In this document: in pieces, positions 4,828 to 10,746 of the stretch
Layout: every line of letters begins with the position of its first letter
Position numbering within the stretch: the stretch's first letter is position 1
Source: Acidobacteriaceae bacterium
GTDB taxonomy: Bacteria > Acidobacteriota > Terriglobia > Bryobacterales > Bryobacteraceae
Direction of reading: 5' to 3'
Assembly: GCA_019239585.1 (NCBI GenBank)
Contig: JAFAZU010000059.1
Span: 1-10,746, forward strand
Length of the DNA stretch: 10,746 bases
Translations under genes and position numbers: made by a program
Notes under the pieces: generated by a model
The model's input: only the letters and a program-made list of their open reading frames with translations
What the model was told of the DNA's origin: nothing
Database searches by the model: none

Positions 4828-7785
4828 TTAGTACTCCGAAGTGTTACACATTCCTCTGTTCGGAGTTTCGAGAGTTCCGGATCGAAGGGGCATGGGAGAA
4901 TGCGTACTAAACAGGTAGTCCGGCGAGAACAACAGCCCTCCGGCAAGACCCGGATTCTGAGGCGAAGTGTTGGTCTGTGTAGCGGGAGTCGTGGTCAGCT
5001 TGGCCATGACGTCATCGGAAGGATAGACAATGTAGTTGTAATTACTCGGCCAGGAACCCGAGCGATCGGTCTTGTTCATGATGAGAAAGTCATTTCCGGA
5101 AACACCGATAGCCGGATAATAAGCCCAGACAATATCTTGGTAAGGAGGCTGTTGTGCGTTGCCAGGCGCATGCCAGTAGGCCGAGGTACACGACGGGTCA
5201 ACACGACCAATCAGTGCGCCAATGTTACCCGGTTGATGAATGTCGGATTCCACCTGATAAAAATAATCCAGGCTGTACATAGCCGGCAGCAACTGCGAGT
5301 AGAAGTACCGTTTCGCCCCTACCTGAAATAGTGGCAGGGCATTGGCCGGTGCAACACAGGTGGAATATTCGGTGCAGTCTCCATTCCAGCCGGGCACAAA
5401 GGCGCCGTAATTGGCGCCGAAAGCCTGCAGCTTTCCGTAATCCGCCAAAATGTGGCGGAATAGCACTAACGCGCTGGCTTGCACGGCCGGGCCATAAGTA
5501 GTGACATCATTATTGAGGCTGGACAAGGTGCTCTCAAACTGCTCGTTGGGAGGGGTGGGCCCTGCCGTTTTTTTCGTGAACACCGAAATTGTGGAAAAGA
5601 TGGCGCTCCCTAAACCGAAGACCGGACCAATGTCGGGCGCTCCCGCCAAAGCCTCTTTGGCAATGTTTTGCATAGGCAGCAACGCAGCCCAGCGGCTGAG
5701 CGCCTTGGAATTCAGCAACATGAGCAGGTTGGGAGGCGGAGGTGCATTGGGGGCGAAGCTTTGCAAATCCTGGGCGGCATTGTTGAGCGTATTTTGTAAA
5801 TTCAGATTCAGAACCGCTGTGTCGGTCGCCAGGTCTTTCACATCGTTGTACTCGTTCTCCACCGAGCACACCCAGGCATGTTCCAGCTCCAGTTCGTTAT
5901 ACACGGTTTTCCAATCCGGATCGTTCGGATCGACGCCGTTGAGAGTCTTGGGTACCGCAGTGCCGCAAGCCAGCGCCCCGGGAGGGTTCCCCTGGTTGTA
6001 GTAGTAACGAATGTCATTGCAATGGGCGGCAGAATTGGTTGGATCGGTGACGCAGGTGCTCGAAAAGCTTGGGGTCATTGCTTCGCTCGCCTGCGCGTAG
6101 TATGACCCTTGGGTGGTGTTCGCCCAGGATGGGTAGGCGCTCGGTTGCGCATAGATGACCGGATAGAAGTCGAAGTTGACGGGCGCGTTCGGCTGCTGGG
6201 TCCCCTCGTAGGTAATCAGAGCTTGCCGTTCGGCGTGGACTGGCGCGAACAAGTTCTGACGATCCGGCCCTAACACGCCGCGAATGACGCCAGTCTGGTT
6301 CTGGCCGGCAATCAGCGGGCTTGCTTCAATTCTTTGGTCATACGGAAGGGTGGAATCCGTGCTGCTCACCAGAGCATAGACCGCTTGCTTCGCGTTTCCA
6401 TTGACGCTAGCTAAATGGTTTGCCACATAACGGTTCCCTCCCAATACATCGATGGCACCTCCGAGCTGAGCGGTAATGTTCACCGATCCAACGGGCGAGT
6501 TGATGATGGTCAGAAAGATCAGATTGTTGCCCGGCGCGGAAAGCGTGCTGGTCAAGTTGTTCATGGCGGCAGTGGCCGCGCCATTGTTGCCGGGGTGATT
6601 GGTGCCGAACGAGGCGGAACTAATCAGCGAGAGATCTTGCCGATTGAACTGGATCACCCAGAACCCTCCCGCTGCCCCGGCATCATTGCCCGTAAAATCC
6701 GGAGCCGTATAAGTCGTTCCCGGCTGTGCGGGAAGTGGAATTGGGATGCAGTTGTTACTGGGTGCGTTCGGGGGACAGGCATTGGGAGGCAGCGCGGTAA
6801 ACAGTTGACCGATCACGAGACTGGACTTTCCACCCTGGGCCAGGTCGTTGGGTGTCAGCGCGAACTCCGTAAAGTTGGTGGGGGCAAAAAAGTAGGTCGA
6901 ATCGCTGCCTCGCACGAGCGAGCCGTTCAAAGCCGAGCTGGTAAAGCTCTCGTAGGCTCCACCACTAGCCCCCGCTACGCCGATAATTTGGTAAGGCCTT
7001 GCTTGAGAAGAGGTGCTTTTCGACCCTCCGATCGCGGAGGCATCGATTGGAGTCATACTGGATGAACTCGCTCCGATCACCAGGAGCCCGCTCGGGATGG
7101 TTTTCAGAAAGTTCGCGGCATTCGCTGCACTTTGACATGTGCTATAGGTGCCATTCGGCATACTGGCGGAGGCCGGGGTGAGATACAGGTTATCGATCAC
7201 CACCACATATAAGCTTCCTGCCGCGCACGTATTGGGGTAAAATTGATGGAACAAATACGGCACCGGGGGGCCGATCTGAATCCCGGTCTGCACCCCGTTG
7301 TTGAACGAGGTATTCAGAAAGACGGCATAGGGCGGATCTGTTTGATTGCTATCGCCCAGCAGCACTCCGGAGGAGCTCACTTGAAACTCCTCGGAGGCGA
7401 GGTCCAGGTTCTGATCTTCGTCTTTGACATGCACTACCAGAACATTGCGTCCTTCCCGCAAGCCGTACCAGGGGTTAAGTTGTGCCGTTTCCAGGCACTC
7501 GTTCCCCTCGCACCGGCTCTGAAAGGCTCTGGTAACATCAACACCATTCACTAATACGTGGAAGGTGGCCGGATCCGCGCCGCTTGTGAGGCGCACACGA
7601 GCCTCGAAGTACGGGGTAGTGTGTGACTCAGTGGAGATCGGTGTGAGGATTTGCACCATGGTTTTGGATTTAGCCATGAGTTGGATCCCGGAGAAAGCCG
7701 AGGCCAGGAAAAGTGAGACGGTGGACAGGCATCGGATAAAAGATGCCTGGTTGAAAATTCGATCACGATGATAGAAGGTAGACAT
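4828..7785 (-). CDS. Large predicted secreted protein of unknown function
   Basis: A 985-aa protein with an N-terminal hydrophobic signal-like segment (about 16-36, CLSTVSLFLASAFSGIQLMA) after a basic start, so probably exported. Residues about 44-137 look like an Ig-like or similar beta-sandwich module (VQILTP, FEARVRL, FHVLVNGVDVT, GRNVLVVHV). Two later segments (about 191-277 and 375-477) share one layout: a V/I-rich strand, a loop, an Ala/Asn-rich helix, then LLVIGAS or LIFLTIINSP, then an IGG/LGG turn and Tyr-containing strand. They faintly recall ILEI-type domains (low confidence). Residues about 625-790 are helix-rich with a hydrophobic stretch at 716-737 (APDIGPVFGLGSAIFSTISV). Fourteen mature-part cysteines include close pairs 92/97, 337/346, 578/589 and 804/810, fitting disulfides. 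The frame extends to a TTG at 7824, but the ATG at 7785 gives the cleaner signal peptide; neither has a strong ribosome site. Function unknown. Confidence 0.85.
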   Translation of the reverse strand: MSTFYHRDRIFNQASFIRCLSTVSLFLASAFSGIQLMAKSKTMVQILTPISTESHTTPYFEARVRLTSGADPATFHVLVNGVDVTRAFQSRCEGNECLETAQLNPWYGLREGRNVLVVHVKDEDQNLDLASEEFQVSSSGVLLGDSNQTDPPYAVFLNTSFNNGVQTGIQIGPPVPYLFHQFYPNTCAAGSLYVVVIDNLYLTPASASMPNGTYSTCQSAANAANFLKTIPSGLLVIGASSSSMTPIDASAIGGSKSTSSQARPYQIIGVAGASGGAYESFTSSALNGSLVRGSDSTYFFAPTNFTEFALTPNDLAQGGKSSLVIGQLFTALPPNACPPNAPSNNCIPIPLPAQPGTTYTAPDFTGNDAGAAGGFWVIQFNRQDLSLISSASFGTNHPGNNGAATAAMNNLTSTLSAPGNNLIFLTIINSPVGSVNITAQLGGAIDVLGGNRYVANHLASVNGNAKQAVYALVSSTDSTLPYDQRIEASPLIAGQNQTGVIRGVLGPDRQNLFAPVHAERQALITYEGTQQPNAPVNFDFYPVIYAQPSAYPSWANTTQGSYYAQASEAMTPSFSSTCVTDPTNSAAHCNDIRYYYNQGNPPGALACGTAVPKTLNGVDPNDPDWKTVYNELELEHAWVCSVENEYNDVKDLATDTAVLNLNLQNTLNNAAQDLQSFAPNAPPPPNLLMLLNSKALSRWAALLPMQNIAKEALAGAPDIGPVFGLGSAIFSTISVFTKKTAGPTPPNEQFESTLSSLNNDVTTYGPAVQASALVLFRHILADYGKLQAFGANYGAFVPGWNGDCTEYSTCVAPANALPLFQVGAKRYFYSQLLPAMYSLDYFYQVESDIHQPGNIGALIGRVDPSCTSAYWHAPGNAQQPPYQDIVWAYYPAIGVSGNDFLIMNKTDRSGSWPSNYNYIVYPSDDVMAKLTTTPATQTNTSPQNPGLAGGLLFSPDYLFSTHSPMPLRSGTLETPNRGMCNTSEY

Positions 7786-7953
7786 AATTTTTTTCTGGAT
7801 GGGAGTAACAAATTCGTTTTTCAATACTTTCGGAGTTCGGTTAATAGCTGCGTGAGGTCAGTCAAACCGGGAAGGGTGAGATCTGACTTTGCCCATTGTT
7901 TTTTGCCGACGATTTACTTTTCATAGCCTGGCCTTTTCTCAGAGAATCCATCA

Positions 7954-9246
7954 CTAGTCGAGATGAGACGTGTGAACCAGTTTTATGGCCGAACGCTGTC
8001 GCAGTAGCGGCGACTCAGGAAATGCCGCTTGCGCCACTGGCTTGGCAGTGATCACTTCATCCAGCCAGTCAAAGACGCGCTGGTAGTAGAGCGCTCGTGA
8101 AAGAGCCTCGCAGTGTCCGCCGGAGCCTTCCGCAGCGGTGAAGCGCACCAGTCGTTTCGGACAGCGAAGCGCCTCATACAGGGTGGAAGCGCCGGCGGCA
8201 ATAGGGTCGTCGTCGGCTGCAGTCAGGAGCGTGGGGCAAGAAATCTCCGAAGCAACACTGCTGATTTCAAAACGGCCCAGTTCGCACGCCAGATCGTAAA
8301 GAGAAGGAACGCCGTGGACCCAAAGTCCACGTTGAATCACTTTCCAGCGCAGGATCGGATCGGCTGCGGGGGAGCGCAGATGCTGCTCTATGGGGTCGAA
8401 GAGGGCGGGATCGACGTGAGGGAAACGCTCCGCTACTTCCGGCAGCAGATGAAGCATACGCAAGTCCGGCTTTTGGTCCCACTGTCCGGGGTCAGCGACA
8501 AGCGCGGCGATACGCTTTTCGAAGGCGGCCGCGCGGGGAGCGAGAAAACCGCCGAAACTCCAGCCCGCGAGGATGATGCGCTCGGAGTCGACATCGGGCC
8601 GAGTGAGCAGGTAGTCGACGGCGGCCTTGACGACACATTCCCAATCGGGACGCATCGGCATGCGGTCGCGGATGAGATTGCGACCCTGCCCCGGACCGTC
8701 AAGAAGCAGACAGTTGTAACCACGGCGCGCCGCAGCGGGACCATGCGCGAAATACATCTCGTGAATGTTGCCGTCATAGCCATCGATATGGAGAATCGTC
8801 GGCCGCTTCACACCGTCCCATGCCGGCGTGACGAAGTAGGCCGGCAGAGACTGGTTCTCGAAAGGGACCTCCACGGGTTCGATCGGGAAATCGTTGAGAC
8901 GGGCGGCGCGATGGAAAGCATCCGATTCGCACGCAAAGGCGCCGCTCAACCAAGGGTCCACCGGATCGCCGAACAGCGGCAGATACGAAACACGATAATA
9001 AGTCGCCGCCCGAAAGTACGCCTCGCGCGCGCTAACCAGATGCCCGGCATCCTCGGACATACGTGCGGCGGCGAACAGGCGTTCGGCAGTTCTGTTCCAT
9101 TCGCGATACCAGTCTTCAGGAGAATCGCCGGTAACGCGGCCGACGGTGGAAACACATTCTCCGATATCAGCCGCTCCGTAAATAATGTGGGAAAGGGCGC
9201 GCTGGCCGAACATCTCCCACATTGGATTGGCGCTGAGGATTGGCAT
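7954..9246 (-). CDS. Alpha/beta hydrolase with helical N-terminal domain
   Basis: A 430-aa alpha/beta-hydrolase-fold enzyme. Numbered from the ATG at 9246, the nucleophile elbow is GWSFGG (S230), the oxyanion-side loop is HIDGYDG (153-159), the acid is probably one of D345-D347 in TAADDDP, and the catalytic His is H378 in GSGGHCEAL. The first 120 residues are helical (DWYREWNRTAERLFAAARMS, GHLVSAREAYFRAATYYR) and form the lid-like domain seen in FrsA-like esterases and 2,6-dihydroxypseudooxynicotine hydrolase, which cut C-C or ester bonds; the real substrate is unknown. No signal peptide is present, so it is cytoplasmic. The start is uncertain: a GTG at 9255 adds three residues, and neither start has a strong ribosome site. 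It is divergent from the winged-helix regulator, sharing 157 bases of intergenic DNA, which makes it that regulator's most obvious candidate target. Confidence 0.9.
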   Translation of the reverse strand: MPILSANPMWEMFGQRALSHIIYGAADIGECVSTVGRVTGDSPEDWYREWNRTAERLFAAARMSEDAGHLVSAREAYFRAATYYRVSYLPLFGDPVDPWLSGAFACESDAFHRAARLNDFPIEPVEVPFENQSLPAYFVTPAWDGVKRPTILHIDGYDGNIHEMYFAHGPAAARRGYNCLLLDGPGQGRNLIRDRMPMRPDWECVVKAAVDYLLTRPDVDSERIILAGWSFGGFLAPRAAAFEKRIAALVADPGQWDQKPDLRMLHLLPEVAERFPHVDPALFDPIEQHLRSPAADPILRWKVIQRGLWVHGVPSLYDLACELGRFEISSVASEISCPTLLTAADDDPIAAGASTLYEALRCPKRLVRFTAAEGSGGHCEALSRALYYQRVFDWLDEVITAKPVAQAAFPESPLLRQRSAIKLVHTSHLD

Positions 9247-9403
9247 GATTTGCACTCGTTCTGTATTGCTCTTGACTCGTTTCGTTCGGATAAGCCAATA
9301 ATGCTCTCAGAAGCCGCAGTTTGAAAATGGACCTGGGATGATTTGTATGTGGACGAATAACTCCTGCATACACACAGGGTTAAGGACGGAGATGGAGTGA
9401 ACT

Positions 9404-10746
9404 TTGGCGACCGGTAATCCGCGCGAGCTCCCAGCAACGGTTTCGGAACCAGCGATGGTCCGATTCGGCATTTTCGAGCTCGATTTAAAGCGGCGGGAGC
9501 TGCGACGCAAGGGTGTTCTGATCAAACTGCAGCAGCAGCCTTATGAGATTCTGCGCTTACTCGTGACCCATCGCGGCGAATGGGTCTCGCGCGAGTTGAT
9601 TCAACAGGGGCTGTGGCCGGATGGCCGCTTCGTCGATTTTGAGCGCGGCATCAACACCGCTATCATGAAGCTGCGACACGCGCTACGCGAGAGTGCCAGC
9701 GCACCGGCTTATATTGAAACTGCGCCGCGCCTCGGATACCGCCTCATGGCCCCAGTTGTGGAGCCGCAAAGCGAGACAACCACCAGTGACGCCATTGCCA
9801 TTTTGCCCCTCGAAGACCTGTCGAACAATCCCGATACGCAGTTCTTTGTCGATGGGTTAACCGATGCGCTGATCACAGAAATGGCCCGGCTATCGGGTTT
9901 GCGCGTTGTGTCGCGTACCACCATGCAACGCTACAAAAACTCGTCGAAAACGGTTCGCGAAATCGCCGCTGAGTTAAAGGTTCCCACCATTGTCGAAGGC
10001 TCGGTTCTACGTTCCGGCGACCGTATCCGCATCTCGGCGCGTTTGCTGGACGCGGTGGGCGACCGGCATCTCTGGGCCCAGACCTACGAACGCGATCTGA
10101 AAGACATCCTGAGCCTTCAACAGGAACTCGTCACTGCCATTGCCTGCTCCACATCAAAGGCCGTCCGCCAGGAAAGCCAACCAGCACCCGCCAAAGAGAT
10201 TGCGCCCAAAGCCTACGAAAGCTTCCTGCGTGGCAATTTTCTGCTGTCGCTACGCGCGCCGAAATCTCTGGCGAAAGCGATCGAGTGTTACGACGCTGCG
10301 ATGGTGCTCGAACCAAACTGGGCACCACCGTATGCGGCGCTTGCCGAAGCAAAACGTATACAGCATTTCATGCACCAGATAGCTTCCGCCGAGGTCGTCG
10401 ACAATATCCGCGCTCTGACGGACAAGGCGCTCGCGCTTGATCCTTCAAACGCACAAGCGCACGCCACTCTCGGCACAGTGCTCGCGATGCATCTCTGGCG
10501 CTGGAACGAAGGCGAATCGCGCATTCAACGCGCGTTGGGTCACAATCCGCAATCGGCACACGTGGAACATCTGTACTCGACGATCCTGCTCGCGCAGGGC
10601 CGGTACGAGGAGGCGCTCGCGCACATCGAACGAGCGCTTGCAATCGAACATTCATCGCTCTTTCTGCGAAGCCACCGCGTGCAAGTACTACTGTTTGCGC
10701 GCCGTTATGAGGAGTGCATCCGGGAAAGCGAAGACCTGCTCGAAGA
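9404..10746 (+). CDS. Winged-helix/TolB-like/TPR regulator, 3' end outside window
   Basis: At least 447 residues, still open at the window end. Numbered from the TTG start, residues 18-117 are an OmpR/PhoB-type winged helix (FGIFELDLKRRELRRKG, LWPDGRFVDFERGINTAIMK, recognition-helix and wing segment YIETAPRLGYRLMAP). Residues 128-250 match the TolB-N/FlgO-like module that often follows it (AIAILPLEDLSNNPDTQFFV, DGLTDALITEMARL, VVSRTTMQRY, IVEGSVLRSGDRIRI, DRHLWAQTYERDL). From about 268 there are TPR-like helix pairs (AIECYDAAMVLEPNWAPPYA, ALALDPSNAQAHATLG, GRYEEALAHIERALAIE). No receiver domain or membrane helix is seen. I chose TTG 9404 because GGAG (9394-9397) lies six bases before it and an in-frame TGA lies just upstream; the first ATG is at 9455. 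Such proteins are abundant in Acidobacteriota; ligands and targets are mostly unknown. Probably regulates the divergent hydrolase, by position only. Confidence 0.9.
   Translation, partial: MATGNPRELPATVSEPAMVRFGIFELDLKRRELRRKGVLIKLQQQPYEILRLLVTHRGEWVSRELIQQGLWPDGRFVDFERGINTAIMKLRHALRESASAPAYIETAPRLGYRLMAPVVEPQSETTTSDAIAILPLEDLSNNPDTQFFVDGLTDALITEMARLSGLRVVSRTTMQRYKNSSKTVREIAAELKVPTIVEGSVLRSGDRIRISARLLDAVGDRHLWAQTYERDLKDILSLQQELVTAIACSTSKAVRQESQPAPAKEIAPKAYESFLRGNFLLSLRAPKSLAKAIECYDAAMVLEPNWAPPYAALAEAKRIQHFMHQIASAEVVDNIRALTDKALALDPSNAQAHATLGTVLAMHLWRWNEGESRIQRALGHNPQSAHVEHLYSTILLAQGRYEEALAHIERALAIEHSSLFLRSHRVQVLLFARRYEECIRESEDLLE

Noticed and set aside
6415..7065. Plus-strand 216-aa open frame opposite the secreted protein
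   Set aside because: Antisense to a well-supported long gene, with shadow-like composition and no motif.
8113..9324. Plus-strand 403-aa open frame opposite the hydrolase
   Set aside because: It is antisense to a hydrolase with complete catalytic motifs, is Arg/Gly/Thr-rich without recognisable domains, and is the expected mirror frame of a GC-rich gene.

Overview
The window looks like accessory chromosome from an Acidobacteriota-type soil bacterium (Solibacter/Bryobacter-like). This is inference from gene content: a winged-helix/TolB-like/TPR regulator of the kind expanded in that phylum, a very large secreted protein of unknown function, a PIN-type toxin-antitoxin pair and moderate GC. No rRNA, tRNA, CRISPR array or intact transposase is visible.

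Layout, left to right. (1) 25-2073, minus strand: a single-domain AAA+ unfoldase-like ATPase resembling the second ATPase module of ClpA/ClpB/ClpC, and upstream of it in the same direction a short-chain dehydrogenase/reductase. (2) 2109-3045: a toxin-antitoxin operon (antitoxin, then PIN-domain toxin, with no base between them) bracketed by two copies of a roughly 62-bp direct repeat, which suggests a mobile or duplicated cassette. (3) 3285-3887, plus strand: a small protein of unknown function with a striking double glycine zipper, preceded by an unexpectedly strong distal ribosome binding site. (4) 3942-4793: a decayed zone with two large hairpins, the N-terminal stub of an exported serine hydrolase, and a multi-pass membrane protein broken by a nonsense codon and two frameshifts. 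(5) 4828-7785, minus: a 985-aa predicted secreted, cysteine-paired protein that appears to contain an internal duplication and a helix-rich segment with a hydrophobic stretch. (6) 7954-9246, minus: an alpha/beta hydrolase with a helical N-terminal domain. (7) 9404 to the right edge, plus: a winged-helix/TolB-like/TPR regulator, divergent from the hydrolase and cut by the window end.

How the parts relate. The only firm functional pair is the toxin-antitoxin module. The hydrolase and the divergent regulator share a 157-bp intergenic region and may be a regulator-target pair. The membrane pseudogene starts 34 bases after the stop of the large secreted gene, so the two may once have been co-transcribed. 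The direct repeats, hairpins and pseudogenes between 2.1 and 4.8 kb mark this as a rearrangement-prone junction. The least explained coding sequences, and the best candidates for undescribed biology, are the glycine-zipper protein and the 985-aa secreted protein.
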